62,783 nt of DNA from Porphyromonas cangingivalis. GTDB lineage: Bacteria > Bacteroidota > Bacteroidia > Bacteroidales > Paludibacteraceae. The stretch spans positions 1-62,783 of the forward strand of contig CAMDNO010000005.1 in the NCBI GenBank assembly GCA_945902955.1, written 5' to 3'. Shown piece by piece: positions 52,347 through 61,548 of the stretch. The translations under genes and the position numbers were made by a program. Positions within the stretch are counted from its first letter, which is position 1. Every line of letters starts with the position of its first letter. The notes beneath the pieces are model-generated. The model did no database searches, was not told where the DNA came from, and worked only from the letters and a program-made list of their open reading frames with translations.

Positions 52347-52802
52347 TTACTCAATTGGTACAGTTCGTTTAATGCGCTGATCGAGTGAAGTGAGCGTTTC
52401 GGTGGACGCAACTCCTGGAATTTCCTGAATGCGACCGTTGAGAAGCTCCATTAAATGTTCATCGTTTTTGGCATATAATTTTACTAATATGGTATAGTGC
52501 CCCAAGGTATATTGCGATTCCACAATTTCGGGTATTTGCTCCAGTTGATTTACTACTTCTTTGTACATAGAACCACGCTCGAGCGTAATGCCCACATATA
52601 CACACATTTGGAAGCCTAACATTTTTGGATTTACGGTATATCCCGATCCGGTTATCACATCTAAGTCGATTAATCGTTGCACGCGTTGATGAATTGCCGC
52701 ACGCGATACGCCACACTCTTCGGCCACATCCTTAAAAGGCATTCGGGCATTTTGAGAGATTATCCGTAAAATTTTACGGTCGAGTTGATCAATTTTTTCC
52801 AT
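52347..52802 (-). CDS. Lrp/AsnC family transcriptional regulator
   Basis: The ATG at 52802 gives 151 residues; the longer frame to 52895 runs back into heptamer repeats. The N-terminal helix-turn-helix is QLDRKILRIISQNARMPFKDVAEECGVSRAAIHQRVQRL, and the C-terminal part is the effector-binding RAM/ACT-like domain (CVYVGITLERGSMYKEVVNQLEQIPEIVESQYTLGHYTILV). It is a global or amino-acid-responsive regulator. Targets are unknown. Confidence 0.93.
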   Translation of the reverse strand: MEKIDQLDRKILRIISQNARMPFKDVAEECGVSRAAIHQRVQRLIDLDVITGSGYTVNPKMLGFQMCVYVGITLERGSMYKEVVNQLEQIPEIVESQYTLGHYTILVKLYAKNDEHLMELLNGRIQEIPGVASTETLTSLDQRIKRTVPIE

Positions 52803-52838
52803 ATTTTGATTATTTTTTTTTACAAGATGAAAACAAAG

Positions 52839-52921
52839 GACAAAAGTCAAAAGACAACAATTAATGACAATTAGTTTTTGACAAAAGTCATTCAACTTTC
52901 GACTTTCGACATTGGACTTTC
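52839..52921 (+). repeat. 7-bp tandem repeat, locus 4
   Basis: Three in-phase heptamers at 52839-52859 and six at 52880-52921, consensus GACTTTC or GACAAAA. They make up most of the lrp leader. Confidence 0.85.
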
Positions 52922-52978
52922 AATAAAAAACTTCCCATATTCGACCTTATTGGTCAGAAAGTCTTATCATTTAGGCAG

Positions 52979-53008
52979 CAAAAGTACTGAAAAATAATCA
53001 AAAGGAAA
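52979..53008 (-). promoter_or_regulatory. Promoter of lrp
   Basis: Minus-strand TTTC (53005-53008), 18 bases, then TACTTTTG (52979-52986) followed by C. The message would include the whole heptamer repeat locus in its 5' leader of about 170 bases. Confidence 0.5.
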
Positions 53009-53064
53009 AGAAAAAATAACGATTTCGTAAAAAAATAATTCAAAATGATAGTGGACGTATTTTT

Positions 53065-56000
53065 CTACCTTGTCAGCATAAATTTAAAGCTTACTCCAAA
53101 GTTGGTCGACGATACGGGGAAAGCCGTGGAAATGAGCGGTGTTGTCATTTGTCGGTCGTAGAAAAGCTGAATATTTACTTTGGAACTAAACACATAATCG
53201 GCAAGTATTTTGAGAGAGAATAGTTTATTCCCGTTTGATGCTTGCGTCAGGTTTTCGTCGATTTTGCGCAGTAAGGTTTTAATATCTTTGTACGATATGT
53301 CGGCGCTAAACTTCAAATCGTTTTTAATTTTCGACTGTTCGTTATTTTTCATTTTTAGTATCACATCAAAATCTTTAAGCAGATAGCCAAAACCAATCAC
53401 AAACTCATCCGAATTAGCTTCCACCATTTGTGTGCTCGATAGATTAAGCGCCAAATTACGTTGTTTTCGATATTCAAATTTGGTAGTCATGCTGTTTTTT
53501 AGTGCAGCATTTATACCAATAAGCGGGCTGAATTGTTCGGTAAGCGAAACCGACGAAATATCATAAGGCGATGAAGGTATCGGGTTATTCGATTGCACAT
53601 CGCGCACATATCCCAAAGCATTATCTTCGCCATCCAAAGCCACCCAGGTTGAATACGAAGTGTAGTTACCCACACTGTATCGACAGGTGTAAGCATGTGT
53701 CAGACTGATACTTTTAAAATTATCTTTCACCCATTTAATGCGCGACAGGCCATCGTAGCTCATCCGCCAGTTTGGTAAAATGGCAGCAATGTTTGGAAAT
53801 AGACTTGTACTTGCTTTCGAAATGTCGCGACCGGTATAGGCTGCCAAAAAAGCTGGAATTAATACATCCGACGAGTTTTCATTAAAGTCGCCTAAACTCG
53901 GGTCGAAGGTTTTATCTCCAATGTTTTGTAAAAATCCTGTTGTTGGATATTTTCGACCATTATATTTGGCACGCAAACGGTCGGCAATTACTTGTCGGTT
54001 GGCCAAGAATGTGCGGAATACTTCGGAATCGTAGTTTTCGTTGGCTCCACCAATAGGCTTAAATGCCGTTGCAATAGCCACTTGTGTAATGTTGTAGCTG
54101 CCGCTGAATGTGCTGGGCATACCATCGAACATATACTGAATGGTGGTATTGTCGGCAGTGTAGCGTTTAGCATTTAAGTCAATTTTTAATCCCGGAATGG
54201 GCTCCAAAGTTGCTTTCAAATCCAAATCGGAAGTGTTGGCAATTATTGCCGGATTTACAATAGAGTCGCTTTTATACAGCCATTTATTGTCGATTGCATT
54301 GTCGATGGTCGAATTGTCGAAAAGTCCGAACGTAAACGCATACCCCGGTGCATACACACCATCAATACTTTTATCCTGACCCAAAAATCCAGGTTTTGGT
54401 AGGAATCCGGGCAGAGTCATATTCGAGGATTGACGATAAGTAATAGAAGCTCTGCGTGCCGACATGATCAAACGTACACCGGCATCAACTACTTTTCGAG
54501 CCAAAGGTAAATCGTTGGGGTCGAGCGTCGTTGCCGAAATTTTCACACTGTCCAAGTCTATTTTCGAACTCACTTCTACCGAACTGGCATTGATTTGTTT
54601 TACAGCCACTTGTACCGGTTTTCCATTTTTACCAACGAACATATATTCCACTTTTTCGCTGTTCAGGCGATGATTAATAGTGTCTTTTTTATCTTTTTCG
54701 ATTGTTAAAATTTCGTTGTAGGTTTTCGGTTGGAATTTTTGTTGGTTATTTTGCTGCATACTAAACTTACGATTTACCTCTTTCAGGTATTTCGATTTAT
54801 TGTAAAGCGTTTCAAAATTAAATTGCCCATCGGCCGACCATGCGCCCATGCTGGTAGCAATGTTTCCAATTTCGGTTTTTGTAGTGCCGCTCATAATAGG
54901 AGCGGAGCGATTCCAACTGTAAGTGGAATTATAAGTTGCATTTGCATTTATCCAATCCAATAAAGGAATTTTGTTAATAGGCACATTCCACGAAGCCGTA
55001 AATACCTGTTGGTAAGAGTATGGATTACCTAATTTTTTGATGCTTTGCCAAACCGTATCGCGCCATTGTTCGTAATACTCTTTTCCAATTTCGGGAGTAA
55101 AATAACCTTCGTCGATATTGGCATTGGTGGCGGTTTGTAAGCTGAACCGCAAAGCCTTAGTCATGTCGTAGTTGATCGAAAAATTTCGATTCCACATAAA
55201 GTCTTTACTAAAGTTCAAATCGAAATTGCTAACAGCCGATAAGCCAGTGAGATCGCGCAATTTAACTTGTGAAAACTGACGATTCATATCGTTTGTGTAA
55301 CTAATAGACGAAGGTAAATAGTTGAAATTGAAGTCAGAAATCAACTTGAATGCTGGTTTGCTTAGTGCTTTTATCTTTTTAAATGGTTCAACGGGTTCGG
55401 GGTTAAACGAGAAATTATAGTTTAACCCACCGCGTTCTTGTTTCACTAAATTGCGTTCCACCTCGGCGCTATTTTGATTGGTTTCGGTGTACGCGTAGTT
55501 AAACGACAAGTTGGCAGGGTCGTAAAACTGCGGTGTTTTGCTTTTTAAATTTATTTTTGCTGCCGCAATATTAAAACTTTTCGATTGATTTACAGTTTGC
55601 GACATCATAATTAATGTATCGCGTTGTGCTTTGTTGCGCAAATTGTCTAAAGCATCAGCCAATACAACATCCTGATCTAATGGATTGTATTTCGGTGTAA
55701 GCGTTTCGTTGGTATACGAGAAATAAGCCGGCAACTGTATTTTTGCTTTTTCGGGCATAAAACGTCCTAAATCTAAATTTGTCGAAAAGTTTAATTGGTA
55801 CAAATCTTCTTGTCGGCGATCTAAAACATTACTTTCGATGCTTCCAAAGCCCGATGTTTCGGTGCGTCCGGAAACGTTAATGCTACCCAAATCGGATAAA
55901 CCAACAGCCAAATTACCCATAGCAGCCCAGCCACCCGATTCGTCGAATTCGGACAAACGCATTTCGTTTACCCACACTTCACCGGTTTTTATTTCGCCCT

Positions 56001-59000
56001 TGGTAGAGTTGTTTCGGATACCAATCATTATATTCTCCACTTCCGAAATGGACGGATTACCCACCACGCGGATTTTATTTTTTCCTTTGTCGTAGAACGG
56101 AACATAATCGGAAATATAGGAGCCATTTTGTTTGGATTTGTTACGCTCCAATTTTGCATTTGTAAGTACATCAAACGAAAAATCAAACATGTTTTCCTGC
56201 GGCCACACTATTGCACGGTCGGTTTCCGATTCGTTGGAATAAATACCTGCATCAGTCAACTTCAACGGAATTTCGTATTCGTAGTAGTTGTTCGTCATAT
56301 CCGATCCCAACCGAATATAGCAACTCAGGTCGTAATCGCTTAGGTTTGTGATGTCGTCTTCAAATTTTTCGGCATGAACGTATAATTGCAAACGTTTATA
56401 TTGACGCATATCGTACATGGTTTTTTTGTAAACACCGCGTGCATCGTTAGCTGCCAGATTTAAAACTTTAAGCACCATAGCTTGTTCGTTGAGTTTGGCA
56501 ATTTGCGCTTGACCGGGATCAATCACACGTGTTACGCCCGGAGGTAAAACATAGTTTACGGGTTTTTTGTCCGAATTTTCTTCAATATTAACTGCTTGCA
56601 CATCCAAAGCGCCGTTTGTAGTAGGTAATTTGCCCGGTAAGTTAAGCTCTTTGTTGTATTTGCGCCATTCGCCACGCACCAATTCCAGCGTTGCAAAGCG
56701 TAGATGCGTTTCTTTTTCGAAACCTGTCATAAACATACGTATAAACCTTATGGACTTGAAATTACGGATATTTCCTACTTTTTCTCCATCGCGAATTGGA
56801 ATTTTAAATTGATACCAACTCACTTCTTCCGAAGTTCCGTTTTCTAAATTAACTACCGAAGTATATTTATCGGTAATAAAATTTCGTCCAATTTGCATCG
56901 AATCACGCTTTATAGCCACTCGGTATTGGAAATACTTTTCGTATTCATTCAGCGTATTGTCGCCATTCACATCTTCCACGTTTGGTGTGGTGGTAGCGGT
57001 AGTTGTGTATGTTTCTTGCGAGTCGGTAGCATCGGGCGAGTTACCTTCGGTACCATTAAAACGTTTGTAACGTTTCAAAATACTTGCCTCTTCGGTGTCG
57101 TAATCAGTACTTTTGTAAAAACGATAGTTGTCGCCCGCAGGGTCATTCAGTGGCGAAAATACATCGTCGGTAAGGCGTTGCAAGGCTTCAGCACTTAATT
57201 TTGCTTTCAGCCCGTTTACGTAATCACGGTAAGTCGGGTAAATAAATTCGTCGTCGTTTGGCAATCCATCCATACCCACGTCTTGCTTAATGCGTGCTCC
57301 CGGTGTATTGTCGAATGCGGTTACGGTAGATTGTGTTTTAGGCACGCGTCCCCAAATTGTTGTTTCCACTTTGGTCAAATCGCCGTCGATAGGCAAGCCG
57401 TGTTCGAACCCTTTTTTACCATCTTTCAACACATCTTCGCTCACATCGCCCAAGTTGAAATACAAAAGTCCACCCGCTTTGGGTTCTGTTTTGTCGTAAA
57501 TAAACGGATCCATCATCCAAAATTCTATGTATTCCACATTCGAAGTTTCGAAATCGGTAGCGTCTAATTTGCGCATTATTCCACCCCAACGATCTTTGGC
57601 ATTTGTTAAATTACCATCGCTATCAATGTTTTCGGTATCCAAATTGTATGGTCCACGTTCCGTAGGATAGTATGATAAATTCATAACTGTCAGTAAATTA
57701 CGGTCGGTGATGATGACGTCTTTGTTCGGGAAAACTTCTTTTACCTGCACATCGCGGGTGTAGTGATTCGATTGCGATTCAGCATTGTTGCGCAAATGTT
57801 GCGGAGTGGTACGTGTCGGGTTTTTCGAGTTCAAATTTTGGTCTACATAATACCAAGCCATTAACGCACGGTTTTTTCCATAATCAACAGTAGCAGATGC
57901 GGCTTCGGGGAAAAGTTGCGGCGTGGAAGACAAATACCAATTGGCCGGATAATGAATGTCGATGGAGGTTTTGGTGGATTCAAAATCGTCGATATAAGCT
58001 TGCCCTTGCGAACCTACCACATTCGAGTGCCCCGGAATGAGTTGTGCAAATTCAGCATTCAACGCTATTGTCGAAGGCTTGGTTGCGTTAACAAAGGGCA
58101 GTTTGTCTAACATATTTGTTAGCCATTGCGATTCGGCACGCCAAGCGGTATTCATTCCCCAAATTGTATTCGAAATGGGCTCACTGCCCGTGTTTACTTT
58201 TTGCGTAAGCGGCTGTTCCGAAAGGTGCATAATAGTACCTCCAAGGCTGAAATCTTTGTTAAACTGATATTCTAAATGCGTGCCCAATAGTGATTTGCGC
58301 TGCATGTTAAAGGTCGATTGGTTTTCGAGCTTCACATCAATATTAGTTCCCGATTCAATAATAGATTGGTTCAGAATAGTTACTGTTCCCATTGTATAAT
58401 CTACGGTATAATCCACATTTTCAACCAAAGTTGCACCACCGGCAGTTACCGTAACCGAACCACGCGGCACATTCATTGCATTCAAGCGAATTTCCGAACC
58501 ACCAGCCGATTTGTATTCGCCCACAATGCGGAATTTATTTAACTCGCTCAATTCCTGTGCTATAACAAGAGTCGAATCGTATAATTCCTGATAAACATAT
58601 TTTTGTGCAATGACAGGGTCGCCAATCATTTTCTTCAAATGCGAACCAAAAGGCTCCAGCACAGGGAAAAATATTCTTCCCGAAGAGGAGAAGGCTGTTA
58701 ATCCTTCCACGAAGTCGAATTTACCATCCGAACCCACATTGTTTTTTACATCCAAGCGGTCGAGATTCATTACCCGCAATAATAATTTATTTTTTATGTC
58801 ACCTTCGGTAATGTATTGCATATCAGTTCCTACCGAATCGTTTCGGTAAACAATATTCAAGGTGAAATTTTCTTTTTCAACTTGCATTGCTCCAAGCGAA
58901 TACACGTTTTTCATCATCAAGTGCCATAAGTTTCGTTGAGGCAATTGCGCGGTGCTTTTCAATAATTTCACAATTAAGGCATTTGGCGCTGTAACTGCAT

Positions 59001-60459
59001 CGGTCGAAAATTCGCCCACCTGATACACACTACCACGATAGGTATATTCGAAAGCCACACCGAGCACATCGTCGGGGTTCAATTGTGATTTTAACGAAAT
59101 AATTCCAAGCGTATTATTAATATTGTATTCGGTAGGTTCGAGTTTGCGGGCACTTTCAATTTTTTCAAAGTCTTCACCACCAATCACTCCAAACTGCCCG
59201 AGATTGCTTGTCAGAATGGCATTTGCTTGTTGTACATCACGTACATCAGGCAGATTTTTAACATCTTCATAGAGGTTGTTGGCGTTGTTTTGCGGATTAG
59301 TTCCTGTGCCAGCTATCCAGTGGGTATTGTCAATTTTGGTGGTTTCGCCTAAGTCCATAAATGCCAATATATTACGTGCTTGCTCGTAGTTGGCTCGTTT
59401 GTTGGTAATCCACACTTCCACACGGTTTATAGTTACACCCGATGATACATACGGCAAATTGCTCATGGCATTTTCGTAGTTATCTCTGAAAAAATGACTG
59501 AGGAAAAAATGGCGGTTTTCGTCGTATTCGTCTACTTTCACTTCGAATTCTGTTTTCTGAACGCCGCCTTTTGAACTTACTGTTTTAGATTCCGATTGTT
59601 GTTGCGTGGCTATGGCCGAAACGCTTAGTTTGCCAAATTGCAGGTCGGTTTTTATCCCAAAAAGTGCTGTACTTCCACTTATGAGCGAGCTGCTTAATGG
59701 CATACTCACATTACCGGCCTGTATGTTTTTAATAATATCATCTTCTTTTCCTTTGTAGGCTAATTTTACCATTTTCTGGTCGAAATCGAAACTCGATTCG
59801 GTGTTGTAGTTCATACCAAAATTCACCTTGTCGCCCACCGAACCTTGAATATTCATCTGAATTTTCATGTCGAAATTAGGTGTGAGCACGCTTCGCATTT
59901 CTTCGGTAAGTGCCGGATTTTCAACGCGATTGTGTTTTACTCCAAAAATTAGTTCAGCCGAGCCTTGTGTTTTTACTTGTACGCCACCGGGTCCAAAAAC
60001 CTTATCGGCAGGTCCGATATTAAATTTCATATCCGATACCGAAAACTTATCCTCATTGTTTACTTCGCCGCGCGTGTTTTTTTCTTTCCAATAACTTTGC
60101 AATTCTTTTTGGTAGGAATAACTTCGGTATTCTTCGCCCGACATGGTGTAGGGCGTAGCAATTTCCATATCGCCTGCTTTAGTGCGGAAAATATAGTTTC
60201 CAGAGCGGTCGTCGAACTCAATTTCGGTTTTAATATTCGAAGGGGTTTTGCTGTCCAAAGGATAAACAGCATTCAAGTCGTCGATAGAATTTTGTTTGTA
60301 TTTTTTTACCGGAAAAACTTTTTTGGCTGTATCGACTGCTACTGTTTCATCTTCGGGTAAAAGCGAGTTTGTAAAAACTGTAGCCTCCATACTTATGAGC
60401 GCATAAGCTGAACCAACTACTAACAGGGTTAAAATCAGGATATAAAAATATTTTCTCAT
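53065..60459 (-). CDS. sprA: Cell-surface protein SprA, type IX secretion translocon
   Basis: The 2464-residue protein has an N-terminal signal segment (MRKYFYILILTLLVVGSAYA) and the features of SprA: NEDKFSVSDMKFNIGPADKVFGPGGVQVKTQGSAELIFGVKHN near residue 140, QAYIDDFESTKTSIDI (about residue 810), and a C-terminal end VSSTNFGVSFKFMLTR typical of an outer-membrane beta-barrel. SprA is the very large barrel that forms the outer-membrane channel of the type IX secretion system. No frame break is seen over 7.4 kb. ruvA lies 63 bp upstream. Confidence 0.96.
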   Translation of the reverse strand: MRKYFYILILTLLVVGSAYALISMEATVFTNSLLPEDETVAVDTAKKVFPVKKYKQNSIDDLNAVYPLDSKTPSNIKTEIEFDDRSGNYIFRTKAGDMEIATPYTMSGEEYRSYSYQKELQSYWKEKNTRGEVNNEDKFSVSDMKFNIGPADKVFGPGGVQVKTQGSAELIFGVKHNRVENPALTEEMRSVLTPNFDMKIQMNIQGSVGDKVNFGMNYNTESSFDFDQKMVKLAYKGKEDDIIKNIQAGNVSMPLSSSLISGSTALFGIKTDLQFGKLSVSAIATQQQSESKTVSSKGGVQKTEFEVKVDEYDENRHFFLSHFFRDNYENAMSNLPYVSSGVTINRVEVWITNKRANYEQARNILAFMDLGETTKIDNTHWIAGTGTNPQNNANNLYEDVKNLPDVRDVQQANAILTSNLGQFGVIGGEDFEKIESARKLEPTEYNINNTLGIISLKSQLNPDDVLGVAFEYTYRGSVYQVGEFSTDAVTAPNALIVKLLKSTAQLPQRNLWHLMMKNVYSLGAMQVEKENFTLNIVYRNDSVGTDMQYITEGDIKNKLLLRVMNLDRLDVKNNVGSDGKFDFVEGLTAFSSSGRIFFPVLEPFGSHLKKMIGDPVIAQKYVYQELYDSTLVIAQELSELNKFRIVGEYKSAGGSEIRLNAMNVPRGSVTVTAGGATLVENVDYTVDYTMGTVTILNQSIIESGTNIDVKLENQSTFNMQRKSLLGTHLEYQFNKDFSLGGTIMHLSEQPLTQKVNTGSEPISNTIWGMNTAWRAESQWLTNMLDKLPFVNATKPSTIALNAEFAQLIPGHSNVVGSQGQAYIDDFESTKTSIDIHYPANWYLSSTPQLFPEAASATVDYGKNRALMAWYYVDQNLNSKNPTRTTPQHLRNNAESQSNHYTRDVQVKEVFPNKDVIITDRNLLTVMNLSYYPTERGPYNLDTENIDSDGNLTNAKDRWGGIMRKLDATDFETSNVEYIEFWMMDPFIYDKTEPKAGGLLYFNLGDVSEDVLKDGKKGFEHGLPIDGDLTKVETTIWGRVPKTQSTVTAFDNTPGARIKQDVGMDGLPNDDEFIYPTYRDYVNGLKAKLSAEALQRLTDDVFSPLNDPAGDNYRFYKSTDYDTEEASILKRYKRFNGTEGNSPDATDSQETYTTTATTTPNVEDVNGDNTLNEYEKYFQYRVAIKRDSMQIGRNFITDKYTSVVNLENGTSEEVSWYQFKIPIRDGEKVGNIRNFKSIRFIRMFMTGFEKETHLRFATLELVRGEWRKYNKELNLPGKLPTTNGALDVQAVNIEENSDKKPVNYVLPPGVTRVIDPGQAQIAKLNEQAMVLKVLNLAANDARGVYKKTMYDMRQYKRLQLYVHAEKFEDDITNLSDYDLSCYIRLGSDMTNNYYEYEIPLKLTDAGIYSNESETDRAIVWPQENMFDFSFDVLTNAKLERNKSKQNGSYISDYVPFYDKGKNKIRVVGNPSISEVENIMIGIRNNSTKGEIKTGEVWVNEMRLSEFDESGGWAAMGNLAVGLSDLGSINVSGRTETSGFGSIESNVLDRRQEDLYQLNFSTNLDLGRFMPEKAKIQLPAYFSYTNETLTPKYNPLDQDVVLADALDNLRNKAQRDTLIMMSQTVNQSKSFNIAAAKINLKSKTPQFYDPANLSFNYAYTETNQNSAEVERNLVKQERGGLNYNFSFNPEPVEPFKKIKALSKPAFKLISDFNFNYLPSSISYTNDMNRQFSQVKLRDLTGLSAVSNFDLNFSKDFMWNRNFSINYDMTKALRFSLQTATNANIDEGYFTPEIGKEYYEQWRDTVWQSIKKLGNPYSYQQVFTASWNVPINKIPLLDWINANATYNSTYSWNRSAPIMSGTTKTEIGNIATSMGAWSADGQFNFETLYNKSKYLKEVNRKFSMQQNNQQKFQPKTYNEILTIEKDKKDTINHRLNSEKVEYMFVGKNGKPVQVAVKQINASSVEVSSKIDLDSVKISATTLDPNDLPLARKVVDAGVRLIMSARRASITYRQSSNMTLPGFLPKPGFLGQDKSIDGVYAPGYAFTFGLFDNSTIDNAIDNKWLYKSDSIVNPAIIANTSDLDLKATLEPIPGLKIDLNAKRYTADNTTIQYMFDGMPSTFSGSYNITQVAIATAFKPIGGANENYDSEVFRTFLANRQVIADRLRAKYNGRKYPTTGFLQNIGDKTFDPSLGDFNENSSDVLIPAFLAAYTGRDISKASTSLFPNIAAILPNWRMSYDGLSRIKWVKDNFKSISLTHAYTCRYSVGNYTSYSTWVALDGEDNALGYVRDVQSNNPIPSSPYDISSVSLTEQFSPLIGINAALKNSMTTKFEYRKQRNLALNLSSTQMVEANSDEFVIGFGYLLKDFDVILKMKNNEQSKIKNDLKFSADISYKDIKTLLRKIDENLTQASNGNKLFSLKILADYVFSSKVNIQLFYDRQMTTPLISTAFPVSSTNFGVSFKFMLTR

Positions 60460-60522
60460 TTACAAATTGGTATGTTCCGGAATAATCTTTTCAAAAAAAT
60501 ATCTGGGAAATAATTTTGACAA

Positions 60523-61113
60523 TTACATCATTTTAAGAGCCATTTTTATTAATTGCTCTACGCGTAAGGTTGGTTCGGTTTTCAGTATTTGGTCTACTGC
60601 TTTTTGCGATGTGTTGGCAGCAAAACCAAGCATTACCAAGGCCGAAACTGCTTCTTCTTTTACCGCATTATTGGCCGATAAGGTAAATTGTCCACTACTA
60701 TTTGCACCTGCCACTTTGAGTATTTTATCTTTTAAATCGACAATAATACGTTGTGCCGTTTTTATGCCTATACCTTTAATTCCATTCAGTGCAGTTACAT
60801 TTCCTGTAGCTATCATGTCCTGAATTTCCTGTGTGGAATAGGACGACATAATCATTCGCGCCGTATTTGCACCAATGCCCGACACCGAAATGAGCAGCAG
60901 AAATAACTGACGCTCAGCTTGATTCATAAAGCCATACAATATATGTGCATCTTCGCGTATAGCTTCGAAAATAAACAAACGTGCTGATTTTTCGCTGTTT
61001 AAGGTGGTGTAAGTTGGTAAGGTAATGTTAATACAATACCCCACACCACCCGCATCGATAACTACAAAAGCCGGATTGAGTTCGGCTATTTCTCCTTTTA
61101 TATAATCGTACAT
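60523..61113 (-). CDS. ruvA: Holliday junction DNA helicase subunit RuvA
   Basis: The 196-residue protein has the three RuvA domains: N-terminal OB fold (MYDYIKGEIAELNPAFVVIDAGGVGYCINIT), tandem helix-hairpin-helix (LLLISVSGIGANTARMIMSS and NGIKGIGIKTAQRIIVDLKDKI), and the C-terminal RuvB-contacting helices (KEEAVSALVMLGFAANTSQKAVDQIL). It binds Holliday junctions and loads RuvB. ruvA next to sprA is a common Bacteroidota order. Upstream is the 8-bp repeat locus D. Confidence 0.96.
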   Translation of the reverse strand: MYDYIKGEIAELNPAFVVIDAGGVGYCINITLPTYTTLNSEKSARLFIFEAIREDAHILYGFMNQAERQLFLLLISVSGIGANTARMIMSSYSTQEIQDMIATGNVTALNGIKGIGIKTAQRIIVDLKDKILKVAGANSSGQFTLSANNAVKEEAVSALVMLGFAANTSQKAVDQILKTEPTLRVEQLIKMALKMM

Positions 61114-61125
61114 TCTTAGTGATTA

Positions 61126-61181
61126 GTGAATTAGTTAATTAGTTAATTTGTTGATTGGTTAATTTGTTGATTAGTAGGCTA
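61126..61181 (+). repeat. 8-bp tandem repeat, locus D (upstream of ruvA)
   Basis: Seven units in exact 8-base phase, GTT(A/G)ATTN on the plus strand (GT at 61126, 61134 and so on to 61174). Read toward ruvA the unit is NAATNAAC. Confidence 0.85.
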
Positions 61182-61230
61182 AAGAATAGTTGATTTGTCT
61201 ATATGTGTTTTTATTCCTTATAATCCAATA

Positions 61231-61281
61231 AACAGATGAACCATTAAACAGATGAACCAATTAACCAATTATTAGATGAAC
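61231..61281 (+). repeat. 8-bp tandem repeat, locus E (toward sod)
   Basis: AAC recurs every 8 bases with C at 61233, 61241, 61249, 61257, 61265 and 61281; units include AACAGATG and AACCAATT. It is the reverse orientation of locus D, 50 bases away, so the two could pair. Confidence 0.85.
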
Positions 61282-61464
61282 TTTTTTTTAACTTGCAAAT
61301 ATACTCAAATTTTTATTACTGCTCAAACGTCAAATTTCAAAAGCTGAGTAATGTGTTTATTAACGCAGTTTTTATTCAAAAAGTACAAATGCTTTGTTAA
61401 AAAAAGATGATTTTACGAGCAGCTTACTTGATAAATGTTACTTCACAAACTTTTTATCATGTTC

Positions 61465-61478
61465 TTTGTTTAAACAAA
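61465..61478. promoter_or_regulatory. Perfect palindrome upstream of the superoxide dismutase gene
   Basis: TTTGTTTAAACAAA is a perfect 14-bp palindrome 70 bases before the ATG at 61549. It may be a regulator site, but AT-rich palindromes also arise by chance. Confidence 0.4.
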
Positions 61479-61548
61479 ACAAATAAGTAATTATATCAAA
61501 AATAAAATTAGCTAAATAAAAAATTTACAAATTAATTAAACAACCAAA

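Larger units (their letters stand above)
61114..61548. other. Gene-free 435-bp region between ruvA and the superoxide dismutase gene
   Basis: No open frame or RNA gene is recognised. It holds two 8-bp tandem repeat blocks in opposite orientation (61126-61181 and 61231-61281) and a palindrome at 61465-61478. The part nearest the dismutase gene is very AT-rich and should contain its promoter, but no clean TAnnTTTG box was found. Confidence 0.7.

Noticed and set aside
52803-52895. 31-residue N-terminal extension of the Lrp-type regulator
   Set aside because: It is made of the heptamer repeat region and adds a hydrophobic segment not found in this family.
59965-60360. 131-residue plus-strand open frame opposite sprA
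   Set aside because: It is the antisense shadow of the conserved SprA N-terminus.
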